Shown here in pieces: positions 11,401-21,445 of a DNA stretch of 64,000 bases. A model generated the notes under the pieces. The model was not told where the DNA came from and searched no databases. It worked only from the letters and a program-made list of their open reading frames with translations. The translations under genes and the position numbers were made by a program. Source of the DNA: Escarpia spicata. Taxonomy: Eukaryota > Annelida > Polychaeta > Sabellida > Siboglinidae. Position 1 is the first letter of the stretch; each line of letters opens with the position of its first letter. The stretch is taken from assembly GCA_963995525.1 (NCBI GenBank), contig OZ023217.1:25413925-25477924 (forward strand). The letters run 5' to 3'.

Positions 11401-11573
11401 TGTTCAAATTCATTTTGTTTGTTTCTTAATTGGTCAGCATTGGTGTAAAAACACTGAATGCTGCCTATCTCATTAAGATTATGTTTGTTTACGTTCGTTT
11501 TCCCATCTGTTGTTCTAGGTGGATATGTACTTTTTATTGGCTTTTCCTTATCTTTTTTATTCTTCTTTCCCAT
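8469..11573 (-). CDS. LINE ORF2: endonuclease-reverse transcriptase (intact)
   Basis: This 1034-residue ORF has an N-terminal apurinic endonuclease-like domain: N45 in the YTNADQLRN block, NE at 71-72, GDFN with D181, and SDH at 257-259. A reverse transcriptase follows: PGPDG near 497, MDFKKAFD with D626, GIPQGSVLGPLLF at 682-694, and catalytic FADD at 712-715. All expected catalytic residues are present. The chosen start at 11573 sits in a strong CCACCATGG context and overlaps the end of ORF1, suggesting coupled translation. The product nicks target DNA and copies its own RNA there. Length and order match CR1/L2-clade ORF2 proteins. No frameshift or stop is seen. Confidence 0.92.
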   Translation of the reverse strand: MGKKNKKDKEKPIKSTYPPRTTDGKTNVNKHNLNEIGSIQCFYTNADQLRNKQNEFEQRIKELKPRIIAINEVKPKNPKCSVTTPEFSLEGYMLFSKNLENTEGRGIIIYVLNSLHAEYINLATTFKECLFIEIKLKNKNKLLFGCIYRSDGGSEENNVELLNMIRSISQQQYSHIVITGDFNLPEINWNHWTTKSNNPNNLNFKFVECLRDTYMVQHVSNPTRGRGTTNTNLLDLILSNDEDNVGELEYLSPLGKSDHCVLKFSIVCNFITSNYTKKRKLYNVANYDAMRIECSNINWEDKFKDCKDNVNGQWEIFKTVLNSLEDKYVPQKIVPNNRKGNFPLDANTRKLIRRKNRLWTRYMETRDGTKYLEYCKSRNKIRALTRKLRKEFERNLASQTKKNPKVFWKYYKSKTTIKQGIGELNIDPTNLKSQTTNEDEEKANILADYFSSVFTKEQSGPIPTIPKVNNKHAMDKLKLTENIILLTLKQLNISKSPGPDGLGARLLNELSASICQPLKQIFETSIKTSCIPNDWKEAQISAIYKNGNKKLASNYRPISLTSIVCKCMEKIIRNHITNYMKVNNLFSQKQYGFISGRSTVLQLIKIIDDWTKEMDKGNHTDVIYMDFKKAFDTVPHKRLISKLKSFNISEELINWIESFITDRKQKVSVNGDESSWKEVISGIPQGSVLGPLLFVLYVNDLPDLTNSNTFLFADDIKIFRTITHIDDQDVLQHDLSILEQWSDKWLLKFHPDKCVHMEIGKNNIGESKYFMATNNVKHALVTTDKQKDLGVIIDSKLSFDDHINQVVNKATRMTKVIRRTFQFLDTYTFLPLYKTMVRSHLDYAIAIWYPFKTKHKIAIENVQRRATKELPGMRELSYIERLKLLKLPTLTYRRLRGDMIEVYKIMHYIYDNKSAPNLPKWEDVASRSSNRGHSLKLFNQRAKLNIRKNAFPLRVVEPWNSLPDSVIQAKSINSFKNRLDKFWSTQEILYDYEAPLTLNTGTGKHKLLILDPEEEDLIIEEPIGSCDQNSPKVS

Positions 11574-12493
11574 GGTGGACCCCTCACTCTGTACAGGTAT
11601 TCCCCCGACTCATCTGCTGCTTCCTGTCTCTTTGCTTCTTCATAGAGCTTTTTAGATTCTTCTCTTTCTTGTTTGGTTTTGTCGTGGTCAATTTTTTTAT
11701 TTTTGAACTTATCATTTTCCTTGATGTGATGGAACTTTCGAAGAAGGGTGCGTTTTTTGTCAATGTGCGTTACTGTAATCAGTACTGGTCTGGGGCTGTT
11801 TGCATTTTCTTTGGCTTCCCCGAGCCGTCGGATTTCTGTGATGTCAGTGTCTGTAAAGTTATTGTCTATTTCTGTGCAGATTTCTAGGATTTGTTCTTTG
11901 TCATGTTGTTGTCTTGTGGTTTTTAGTTGTGATGTTGTTTCTGACAGGTTGAAAATGATTACATTGTTTAATCTTTTTTCTCTTTCTTTTGTTTCAATGT
12001 TTTGCTCCTTTACTTGTAGTTGTACTACTTTTTTCACTTCATTTGGGTTAATGGTTGGCTTTGTTTGGGCTTGTGTTGGGCTGTTTTCTTCTACCTTGGA
12101 TTCTGAGATAATTTCTCTTACTCTTTTCTCGTCGACTTTGGATCCAAGTTCTTTTTCTATTTCGTTTATTCTGTTTTCCACTTTCTTTAGGAATTGCTCA
12201 CACCTCTCCTCACAGCTCTTTTCATTTTTGAGATTTTTCATTACTTTTGAGTCACAGGGTGGACAAAACCAATGTATTTGCTGTTTGTCTGTCATTAGTT
12301 TATATTCTTTATCGTTTATGTCCACACATTCAATACAAAAATGTTTCTCGCAGAATTCGCACTCTAGCAGTTTATGGTTTGGTCCTTTGAAGTTTTGTTT
12401 ACACCCTGTGCATGTCCAAACTTCATCATCAACAGTTTTCCACTGAAAATCAGTTTTACTTTTTGTCCTTGGTTTTTTTTTGCAGGTTGCCAT
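11534..12493 (-). CDS. LINE ORF1: PHD-like zinc finger and coiled-coil nucleic-acid-binding protein
   Basis: The 319-residue ORF begins MATCKKKPRTK. A Cys/His cluster follows (C28, C31, C45, C48, H51, C53, C56, C77, C80) with PHD-finger-like C4HC3 spacing. Next come a charged helical stretch likely to be a coiled coil (about 90-180) and an RLNNVIIFNLSE motif (about 185-196) like the start of an RRM-type domain in LINE ORF1 proteins, with a basic C-terminus. The role by family is RNA-particle assembly during retrotransposition. It overlaps ORF2 by 40 bases in a different frame. The overlapping plus-strand ORF is a shadow. Confidence 0.85.
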   Translation of the reverse strand: MATCKKKPRTKSKTDFQWKTVDDEVWTCTGCKQNFKGPNHKLLECEFCEKHFCIECVDINDKEYKLMTDKQQIHWFCPPCDSKVMKNLKNEKSCEERCEQFLKKVENRINEIEKELGSKVDEKRVREIISESKVEENSPTQAQTKPTINPNEVKKVVQLQVKEQNIETKEREKRLNNVIIFNLSETTSQLKTTRQQHDKEQILEICTEIDNNFTDTDITEIRRLGEAKENANSPRPVLITVTHIDKKRTLLRKFHHIKENDKFKNKKIDHDKTKQEREESKKLYEEAKRQEAADESGEYLYRVRGPPWERRIKKIRKSQ

Positions 12494-13440
12494 GACCTAC
12501 TTTAGTTTTATATCCCTTATTATAATATTTATTTAGTATTTTAGAGTTGTGCAAGGGATCAAGGCAGTGCTGGGAGAAGATGTTGAGTAGTTATAGAATG
12601 ATGCCCAGGGCGACTCTGGGTTTAATGAGTTGCCTTGATGAACAAGCCAGATTAGTATAAAGTGAAGATTTGTGCAGGATGGTTGAAGAAATGTGTTTAT
12701 GTCTAACTAATTAATAATGATTATGCCTACATAATTTATGTTTGTCTACATAATTGTAGTGGCTTTAACAAAGATTGTATGTTAAGCGTTGCTTAGGGTG
12801 CTTTCTTATGTTTACTTTTAGTTGTGGCGGGAAAATTTTGAATATGAGTTGCGTTATAGTTACGATCCTAAGGGTAGAAGTTTTCTATTTCTGTTATTAC
12901 TAACAGTATGGGGTTTGAATTGTGCTGTGGGTTTAAGTATTTACTGAAAGAGCTTTGAATTTGTTCGTTTATGATGAGATTTAATGCCACTGGTGTTGCT
13001 ACGTACGCGCCTTGTAGTTGTACCGGAACCGGAAGTCTATGTCGCATGCGGAGAGGTTCCGGTTGAATAGGCCACGTGACTTTCAACATGACGGATTATA
13101 AACGAAAGATAAGTGGCATTGTACTTAAATATGTAGTTTTCAGTTTGCTTTATACATGTGATAACGCAATGATGTACATTTTATTTGAGCAATATACACA
13201 ATGAAGCGTGTAAATATGTATTTGGAATATTCAACTAAGTGAAATAAGGGTTTTCTGTATTATCGCCATGATGACAAAACATTTAACGATTGAAATGAGA
13301 AATGTCAAATAAGGAACCTGCGTGTGTATACTCTGCAAATACAGATGTCTAGATGAGAATGATACTGCATCCATTCTGTTAAAATAGCATGATACAGAAA
13401 CAGGTCTACGTAACATAGCCGGTAAGTCGTAAACATGCAG
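12494..13440. other. Possible LINE 5' UTR followed by unassigned DNA
   Basis: The sequence upstream of ORF1 is AT-rich and free of convincing ORFs. I cannot place the 5' end of the LINE because no target-site duplication could be matched by eye to the 3' junction near 8450. Confidence 0.5.
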
Positions 13441-13449
13441 AATATGCTA

Positions 13450-14500
13450 TATTTAAATATTAATAATAATAAGATAACTTCTATTGCGCCTAAATCCTTG
13501 GAAACCAAGCTCAGAGGCGCATCAAAACAAAAGGATTGGTCAATCTTAAAATCCATAAGTAGTATTCCAGTTGTCAACAGATGGGTCAAGGCGCCAGGGA
13601 GCAACGATGTATAAGCAAGGTTGTAAAGATAACTTTTTTAATGATGACGGAATTTTTTTTTATTTTCAACTGATCTAACACTAAGATGGAGCATATTCCA
13701 AAGAGTTGGTGCAGCAACAGAAAAAGCCCTGGTTCCAATGTTAGTGTTAACTCTTGGAGCAAAAAGTAGGTCAGAACTAGATGATCGAAGCTGGATAGTT
13801 TTCTTACAGGAGTAAACAATGAATGCAAATAAGATGGTTGCTTACTGGACAGTGCCTGGTATGTAATGGTACAGATCTTAAATATTATACAATATCATAC
13901 AGGAAGCCAATGCAAAGACTTCAAGAGTGGTACAGAGCAAAAACGAGGAGATCTTGTAACTACTCGTGCTAGAAAATTTAGGACGTGCTGAAGTTTTGTA
14001 ATATCCTTGCTAGCGATAATTTTAGCAACAGAAAATAACATGCCTGCGAATACGGCGAAGATCACAAATGTGATAAAAACAGCAGCGACATGTTTGAGAT
14101 ATGTGTTGTCGGACATTGAAGTTACTATCCAATATCACTCCTAGATTCCACACTGAAGTTGCTGGTGTGATATACTTATTAAAAATGTGTGTATGAAAAA
14201 ACCATCCAGTTTACTACGCTGCATTGGAGTACCAATAATGATCAATTCAGTTTTAATTGCATTTAATTTCAAATTGCTGTCAGTCATCCATTGGAAGATA
14301 TCTTGAAGGCAATCACTAAGTTGGTTAAGGGAGCGATTTGTATTCGGGGTAGCCAACGAAATGTAGATCTGAGTATCATCAGCATAAAGATGATGATCCA
14401 AGTTGTCTTTGTATAACAGAGCTTAGTGGCGTGGTGAATTGTTTGTATTGTCAATTGCAGTCTTGATGCAGTATCAAAACAATGAATGTACATTTAATAA
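13450..14500 (-). pseudogene. L2-like LINE fragment, RT C-terminal half
   Basis: Reading down the minus strand, 14401-14141 encodes HHLYADDTQIY (the RT catalytic motif) and following residues. Then 14116-13895 gives LQHVLNFLARVVTRS and LHWLPV, and 13604-13450 gives the 3' tail ending in an ATT-type triplet run (TAATAATAATAA on the plus strand at 13460). The frame is broken several times. This order is typical of L2-clade elements and matches the tails at 1-330 and 61760-61910. Confidence 0.75.
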
Positions 14501-14734
14501 CATTCTCGTATTGTTATGTTTTGGTACCCCATAAAACAGGGCCAGAAGATACCACTATAGTGGTGTGATTATTTGCTGCACAGCATACCATTCTTGGAAT
14601 CAGGTAACTGAGTAAATGCAGGGTAATATTAATAACAACATTTAATTAAAATGTTCATTACATTATTTACAAGCATCCATTTTTAGTTTAACATGTATTG
14701 TATGAATTAATACTGTAAGGATTTTCAGAAATTA

Positions 14735-15660
14735 AATGGCACATAATGTTTAATATTTTTCTTACAAAATTTGATAATTTGAAATAGATTACTGTTATTT
14801 TCAATGTTGTAATTCATGTAATGTTACCACGCATCAGAGCGGTGGGGTTCATAATGGTCCAGTGATGTGTGGCAGGTTCAATTCCTGCTAGTGTTTGAAT
14901 GTTGCATACAAAACAGTACTGGTTGTGCACATCCACTGATTCCATTCATTGCCTTCAGAATGTGTAATGTAGTTTTGATGTCGCTCCTACCACTTTTCTA
15001 TCTGAAGTGATGTATTTTTTATGTGATTAATAAAAAACACACAAACAAATCAATCATAAACAGTGTTTGAAGATTTAATTTGAACCCTGAAGAGATTGTA
15101 TACCTATTTTTTTATTCTTTACTCAATATCAATCCTATGACAGTCAAAATGTATTTCTTGCATAACAAATGTCTACACACTAATATGAAAAGAAATGCCT
15201 ACATACTGATATGAACATGCACCTTTGTTGCATGGAATTATTTGCACATACATTAAATGCACTTATTTAGTAAGGGTAACATCATAATGCAATTTAACCG
15301 TTTTATTTCTCCATTGCAAGAAAATTACATCATGAAAAACACACATATTGCTTTGACTATGATCGTGACATTGGTGATGATCCAAGATTGTTTCTCGTCT
15401 CCTTCAGGTTAGGCAGCTACTCTCAAACAGTTTCCGTGAACACATCATCAGTGCAATGCGAATTAAACAATACTTATTGTATTGGAATGTGTTAAAGGGA
15501 ACTGTTTGCCATGTAAATACAACCACATATTTTGTATACGCCCAGCTTCTTGAAGGACCATACAATGGATGTATGACATATACAATGTGTCTTGTAAAAA
15601 GATATACAATCATGTAATGTGAACATGTGGGATTACATAACGCAATAGCATGCATGCTTT
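14735..15660 (-). repeat. Right arm of the long inverted repeat
   Basis: This is an inverse match to 3781-5090 with shared landmarks, including GGCAGGTTCAATTCCTGCT at 14872 and the block around GGATCATCACC. Both arms keep a 5-bp stem with a 7-base loop (GCAGG-TTCAATT-CCTGC) that looks like a tRNA T-arm, but no full cloverleaf is evident. No protein is encoded. Confidence 0.8.
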
Positions 15661-15823
15661 TATTGGATAAGAATTGTCTTTTTATTTATTTCTAATAGTT
15701 ACATCATTAAGCACAACACACAGATGTCCCATCTTTGATGAGTAAGTACCATGTCTTGGTACATACAGCACAACATGATTTTAACAAGTTACATTGTGCA
15801 CACAACTATCAATGTTTAGTCGG

Positions 15824-16015
15824 CAGACCTGGGTTCAATTCTTAATTGAATTGAATTTATCAACAATATGCTCGAATTTTATTTGAATAAAATTTATTGA
15901 ATTGGAATTGATCCTTCTTGTGAGTATATTGAATTAAATTGGAATTGATCCTTGGTAAATAAACATGAATTGCAATTTAATTGGAATTGACAAAAGTGAA
16001 TTGAACCCAGGTCTG
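15824..16015. mobile_element. 192-bp MITE, hAT-like
   Basis: Ends are perfect 18-bp inverted repeats, CAGACCTGGGTTCAATTC at 15824-15841 and its complement at 15998-16015. The flanks TTAGTCGG and ATAGTAGG match at 6 of 8 positions, consistent with a decayed 8-bp target duplication. The interior is built from AATTGGAATTGA-type repeats and is non-coding. It is a non-autonomous element. Confidence 0.85.
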
Positions 16016-16585
16016 ATAGTAGGTCTACACACTATTTTTACAATTTGCCCCTCCAATGAATTATACACAGTACAAGAATAAATACATATTTTAACGTAAA
16101 TATGATTGCAATACTCAATGTTTTTTTTGTTCGAGTATCCATTTGTTCTACCCTATTTGCTTGCTAGACGTGGCGAACACGTTATTAGGCACTACAAATT
16201 AAGCAACAACAATGTGGTGTATGTCATACACAGATCACATGAACGCATCGGCTTTGACACAGGCGTTACACATACGACATAGTGTTTATTTTTGTTACAA
16301 TATTAATGCATATTTTTTTAATAAAATGATTGACTAATAACATAACAGCACATGATGTGAACTTGTGAGCATATGTAACATATTTAATGTTGTAAGCATC
16401 ATCGTATTTTAAGAAAAAATAACTAACAAAATGACTCGGCTATTGATTCTGCGTCCATGTTGTTTATGGGCGATAACAAGGCGGTTGCTACCATCTCCGA
16501 TGTGCGCCGAAGTCTATTCTATTTGACCCTCTCCGCTTTCTCCGCTTCCGGCGTCTCCGCGGACAGCAAAAGAAATAGGGCCACA
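16016..16585. other. Unassigned DNA; CTCCGC-rich segment at the end
   Basis: Nothing recognisable until 16510-16585, which shares TATTCTATTTGAC, CTCTCCGC and (in inverse sense) CTATTTCTTTTG with 8305-8405. This suggests a dispersed repeat with related ends at both places. Confidence 0.5.
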
Positions 16586-16742
16586 GTCTCACTTAACCGA
16601 CTCTCGGCTGGCTGCGTGACTTCACCAGAACGATAGTCTGGCTCTGAATAACCATTCTGAATGTTATCCGCTAGATGGCAACACTGGTATACTCATGAAT
16701 TAAAGCGTCATAAATTTATGAAGATATACGTAAGGTATTGTC

Positions 16743-16883
16743 AAAGCATTTAAATAACCAAGCATAGTCACTCACGAAGCGCCCTCTGTTATTCAGTGTG
16801 ACATAATTATATTGTATACACTGCCAGTTCAAAATCAAAATGGCGTATCGTCGAGTGACTCTGCTTGGTTATTTAAATGCTTT
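16743..16883. mobile_element. 141-bp MITE with 9-bp target duplication (MULE-like)
   Basis: Inverted ends of about 31 bp begin AAAGCATTTAAATAACCAAG. They are flanked on both sides by an exact 9-bp direct repeat GGTATTGTC (16734-16742 and 16884-16892). Nine-base duplications are typical of Mutator-like elements. There is no ORF. It inserted into a repeat carrying TTAACCGACTCTC motifs. Confidence 0.85.
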
Positions 16884-17228
16884 GGTATTGTCAGGATTTG
16901 CCGTGTTTTAATTAGTCTTTAATTAGTCTTGCTTAACCGACTCTCATCTGGCTGCGTGACTTTGCCGGGAAGATACCCTGGCTCAGAATCGTGTTTTGAC
17001 TGCTCACTGCCAGTTAGCACGTCTATCCCCCAGAATGTTTATATATTAGTTAGCAGTCCGATCGTTGCGCGAGACATCGATTGCACTTTGTTTAGTTAAA
17101 TTTGTTCTTGCTTGGTATTAATATCATGCTTATTCACACTTAGTCTTCTGCTTCTGATCGAGCATAAGCAAAGAAAGTCAATACGGAATCTTCGACATAC
17201 GAGAGCTACCACCTGGTGAATATGCATG

Positions 17229-18005
17229 CGATTAAAAGGCACTAAACTACGAAACAAGTTTAATGTCGGGTTATTTTTGTGTGTTACATGTTTCAATATA
17301 AGTTTAATGTTGAATAGTTGTTATAGTATGTATTATCTGATAAAAGTGTATCCTTATTTAATTTGTTATTTCATAGTTGGGCTGAGAGCCAATTATCGTC
17401 TCTACCCGAATCTGGGGTAAAGTCCCCTACCGGTAACATTTAACCTCCATTGACACAAGTGCTGTGGAAAACTCGTGAAATTCTCATACCTCATTTTTCA
17501 GAAAAATCCACCCAACCTGACACTCCTCAATTTCGCCCCAATCTGATGACGGATTTTGAAATCTTGGTGCGTTCTGCAAAATAGCCACTGTGCGATTACG
17601 CAAGCGACTAGCGTATATTTATTGCTGCCTCGTGAAAGATCTAATGCAGTAGTACATTCAGTATTTACGGGACGGGACTAACATATGTCATGTCAAAGTG
17701 CTCGAAACAAATTCACACATCACACCAAAACGGTATTTTCAAAGGCACTCCTTCGGTGCGGACGAATCCTTAATGTGGTCTTACCCCATTGGCCCCTCAC
17801 TACTGGCTGGATTATTAAGGCCCTGCTAATGTTACCGTTAGGGGGCTCTATCCCAGATTCATGTAGAGACGATGATTGGCTCTCAGGCCAACTATGAAAT
17901 AACAAATTAAATAAGGATACACTTTTATCAGATAATACTATACCAACTATTCAACATTAAACTTATATTGTAACCGACATTAAACTTTTTTTCGTAGTTT
18001 AGTGC
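17229..18005. repeat. Foldback repeat (inverted arms about 200 bp)
   Basis: Bases 17229-17430 and 17790-18005 are inverted copies. Both contain TATCTGATAAAAGTGTATCC or its complement and AGCCAATTATCGTCTCTACC or its complement. A third copy of the arm is at 42480-42790, and a related terminal motif TTAACCGACTCTCG recurs at 16595, 16927, 42870 (inverse) and 59090. The right arm ends abruptly at 18005, where the gypsy LTR starts, so the LTR element appears to have inserted into it. No ORF. Confidence 0.75.
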
Positions 18006-18289
18006 TGTTATGTATTGATCGAGGAGATTGCATGTTTAATGAGATAGATTACGATTTGTAATCAACTACACATGAGGTTGGCGGTATCCCACAGTGTCTC
18101 TGATGTGTATTGCAGAAACGGTACAAAACACGGACGGATACTTACACCTAGTAACGTCTATTGGGTACCCGTTACATCATGCAATATACAATATTTCTCC
18201 ACCTTAAAATATAACTATTCTAAAGAACCATCTGCGACTAATATAGCAAGCTTATAGAACGCCTGATAGCAGCTGGCGACTGAATGACA

Positions 18290-19680
18290 GTCTCTGTTGG
18301 TGACCCTAACACCAGGTGCCTAAGGTGCTTGTTCTGTTTGCCCTCCATGACCTACTGGATCGACTGGATCGACCAACACAGGTTCTGTCTCGGATGTCAC
18401 GACAATGGGAGGTGCAATCGCGACATCGCTCCAACCTTTTGGTGTAGCTGGGTGGTCATCATTCGCGACCACGTGGTCCACATGAACGGATCGCCGCCTG
18501 TTTCCTGGCAATCTGACCAAATATATCAGTGGCCCTAAAACTCTGACCACCGTTCCCAGTGTCCACATCTCCATTCCTCTTCTCATGTTTCTGACTGTCA
18601 CTCTCTGATAGACATCGAACTTGCGAAGGCGTGAATGAGCTCCATCATGCTGTTGTTTCAGCTTTAATTGCCGATCTTGCACTTTTGATTCGAGACTGGG
18701 TTTCGACATCACAAGTCTAGTGCGTGGCGCTCGGTTCAGGAACAACTCCGACGGCGTTTTATTCGTAAGCGAATGAGGTGCATGTGTTTCGGTACTGGAA
18801 CAGTATGTCTGACAGACAATGCTGCAATGGTAGCTGGTTGTTCGATTTTGCAAGCAACTTCTTGAACGTCTGGACATTCCTCTCCCCGAGGCCGTTCGTC
18901 GCCGGGTGGTAAGCTGGACACAGTATATGTTTGACGCCATTCAACCTCAAGAAACGACCAAATTCCTCGCAAGCGAACTGAGGTCCGTTGTCAGATACCA
19001 CCTCGCGTGGTAAGCCAAATGCTGCGAACATTCTTCTCAGTTGCACTATCGTCTTGCTTGCAGTAATGCGATACACTGCGACCACTTCCAGCCACTTTGA
19101 ATGATTATCCACCACAACAAGGAAGTTATATCCGTCTTTTTCTACAAAATCCACATAGATACGTTCTCATGGTCCCGGCCATGGCTGCATTCCCAATAGT
19201 TTCGGACACAGTCCTCGATATCCGCATCAAAGCCAGGCAATCAGCTAGACGAAGCTTCTAGCGATCGACTTCATTCTGTTCATGCCCGGATGCATCACAT
19301 GCAGTTCTCGTAGTATCTGTTCTCTGAACACTGCTGGAATTACTATTCTCCTCACCCAGAGAAGACAGCCATCTTTCAACGACAGTTAATCTTTTCTGCA
19401 TCGATATACATTCACCGACTCATCGGTTGAGTTTGGCCAGCCTCGCAGTGTAAATTCATAAACTTTGGCTAACGTAGGGTCCTTTCCTGTAGCCTCTGCA
19501 ATAATTTTAGCCGTTACTGGAAGTTCGGCCACCGACAACATGCTGACTACTGTCACCGTTTCATCAGGATCAGCCGACTCGGGCGATCCCACCGGCAATC
19601 TGCTCAGTGCATCTGCGTTCGCATTTTCATTTGATGACTTGAATTGGATCTCATATTGATTGTGGGGCTTGCCAATTCAC
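18290..19680 (-). pseudogene. Integrase and linker of the old gypsy element
   Basis: The piece at 19598-19386 is the linker after RNase H. The piece at 19154-18759 is the integrase core, with Asp in FLVVVDNHSKW, Asp in VVSDNGPQF, and the third acidic residue in NGLGERNVQTF. The chain then shifts frame and continues at 18775-18320 with the C-terminal domain (LVRLPGNRRRSVHVDHV). Start and zinc-binding HHCC region are missing or scrambled. Dead copy. Confidence 0.75.
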
Positions 19681-19926
19681 TAGACTCGACACGGTGGAGA
19701 AGTCAATTGATTCAAGACGCTCGAGTTAACTCTCCACGACTTCTCGCATGGAATAAAGCACCGGACGCGCCTTCTGGAAAACTAGCCTTTGATCTGGTTT
19801 CATTTTAAGACCAGCAGTGTAGCCCTTAATCCCCTCACTTGACTCGTTGAACAAATTCCCGTAATGAATCAACAACTGGTTTACCCTGTAGCGATTTGGG
19901 GATTGACACTGAAAATTGCACCCCAG

Positions 19927-20193
19927 TCAAGTGGTATCTGCTTTAACCAATCCCATCCCATCAATGCGGGTCGTGACCCTTTCGTCACATCTGACAGGCA
20001 CACACACTTTACCTGCCAACGGGATTAGTTCTGCAGTGTAAGACCTTATTTTCAGACCGGTTTGTTCTAGTGGAAAGCTACGCAAGACATTTCTGTACAC
20101 ATTCTCCTGTACAATAGCCACATTCGCTCCAATATCTACAAGCATTGACACATTGTGTCCATTTACCTCCATGTCCACATGTATGCCTCTCAT
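19927..20193 (-). pseudogene. Aspartic protease remnant of the old gypsy element
   Basis: An 88-residue ORF has the retropepsin context MEVNGHNVSMLVDIGANVAI. The expected active-site D-T/S-G reads DIG, so the catalytic triplet is altered. It is followed by the typical strand-rich region. Confidence 0.65.
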
Positions 20194-20208
20194 AACCTCG
20201 CTAGCTGT

Positions 20209-20761
20209 TTACACTCCATGTAGACCTAGGTCACTTTGACTGCCGTAAACATTAGTGGCCTCACCAGCATTATCATCATCATCAACATGAGAAACCTCTC
20301 TGCCTGCACTGATCTCCTCTTCGGCCTTTATGGCCTTTTGACTTGTACATTTCAAGTTCAGGCCCTTTACGAACATGTCTCTCAGAGCCTCATCTTGATA
20401 ATAACGTGGGTACTCACATTCACCGTATAACTTACGCAACGCCAAACTGCGCCACTGACTCTGCAGGCCTACGCAGTCTGTTCATGAATTTGTTTCTCAG
20501 GCCTATGATTGTTAGTTGCTGTTTGTAAAATCGTGGTCGCTGCACGAATTACCGCATCGTAATCCGCATTGTCGGTGTCTCCGACTTTAGTTGCGTCTTC
20601 AACTTCGCGTAGCATTCAGCGCCCACGCTTGACAGAATAATGTTCTTTTTTATATATGCGGATACTATACTGATCACGAAGAACTCGAACCGTTCAACGT
20701 AGTTTTCAAACCCCTCCTTCTCTTCCGTATACGACTCGATGCGGGCGCTCTCATCCGACAT
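20209..20761 (-). pseudogene. Gag-like fragments of the old gypsy element
   Basis: Two pieces in different frames (20761-20549 and 20445-20209) carry FENYVERFEFFV, a small alpha-helical segment of the Ty3/gypsy Gag type, and ALRDMFVKGLNLK. No CCHC knuckle could be found. Frameshifted and non-functional. Confidence 0.6.
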
Positions 20762-20907
20762 GCTTACGTTCGTTTTCTCGTCGCCACTGTTATGTATTGT
20801 GGAGTTTGCATGTTTAACAAGACAGATTGCGATTAGTAATCAACTACACATGAGGCTGGCGGTATCCTGTGGTGTCTCTGGTGTGTATTACAGAAACGGT
20901 ACAAAAC

Positions 20908-21445
20908 TGACAATGAACGGAGGAGAAACGGTGATAGACATCATCACCAACATCTGCACCAAAATCATCGCTGAAGAACAGGCGGGCTTTCGCAGTGAGA
21001 GAAGCACCACGGAACAAATATTCAATCTTCGTGTTCTGGGTGAGAAATACTTGCAACATCAACATGAACAATTCCATATTTTCATTGATTTCAAGAAGGC
21101 ATTTGACAGGGTGTGGCATTTCGCACTATGGGCGAGAATGAAGAACAACAATATTGGACGAAAACTAGTACACACCACCGAGCAGCTATACGCTAAAGCT
21201 AGCAGCGCAGTACTGGTGCAAGGCGCTGTAGGTGAATGGTTCCACACATCAGTCAGAGTCTGTCAAGGATGCCTCTCGTCACCTACATTATTCAACATAT
21301 TCTTGGAACGAATAATGACAGATGCCCTGGAAGATCACACTGGCACAGTCAACATTGGAGGATGCATCATGACCAACCTACGGTTCACTGATGACATCAA
21401 CGGGTTGACTGGAAGTGACACACCAACTCTGTCAACGGGACGTCT
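20908..21445 (+). pseudogene. RTE-like reverse transcriptase fragment
   Basis: The frame holds QAGFRSERSTTEQIF, FIDFKKAFDRVWH, a C-x-SPTLFNIF block and FTDD, the RT catalytic motif with T in place of A. It is truncated on the 5' side at the gypsy LTR and on the 3' side directly after the TDD motif, where Polinton polymerase sequence starts. No endonuclease or thumb is present. Confidence 0.75.

Larger units (their letters stand above)
8450..12600 (-). mobile_element. CR1/L2-clade LINE with two intact ORFs
   Basis: A complete-looking non-LTR retrotransposon is read on the minus strand: ORF1 12493-11534, then ORF2 11573-8469, overlapping by 40 bases. The 3' UTR is almost absent. The stop codon of ORF2 lies inside a tandem CCTAAGGTAT repeat, after which the sequence changes character. 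No poly(A) tail is seen, which suits CR1/L2-type 3' ends made of short direct repeats. The 5' UTR edge is unclear (possibly 12.6-12.9 kb). Absence of any frameshift over about 4 kb argues for a recent insertion. Confidence 0.85.
18006..20907 (-). mobile_element. Degenerate Ty3/gypsy LTR retrotransposon (minus strand)
   Basis: Related direct repeats beginning TGTTATGTATTG lie at 18006-18129 and 20788-20907 and are read as LTR remnants. Between them, on the minus strand, are Gag-like, protease and integrase fragments in that order. The reverse transcriptase core is missing: sequence goes from the RT N-terminus (about 19900-19740) straight to the RNase H/integrase linker (about 19680). The LTRs differ at many positions, so this is an old copy. 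The right LTR is cut off by an RTE-like fragment at 20908. Confidence 0.8.

Noticed and set aside
11748..12446. 232-residue plus-strand ORF opposite LINE ORF1
   Set aside because: Antisense shadow of the real ORF1 with Ser/Phe-rich content and no domain.
8305..16588. An 8.3-kb DNA transposon bounded by the CTATTTCTTTTG inverted motifs at 8310 and 16575
   Set aside because: Similarity is short and CTCCGC-rich, no target duplication was found, and the long inverted repeat arms do not nest symmetrically with it.
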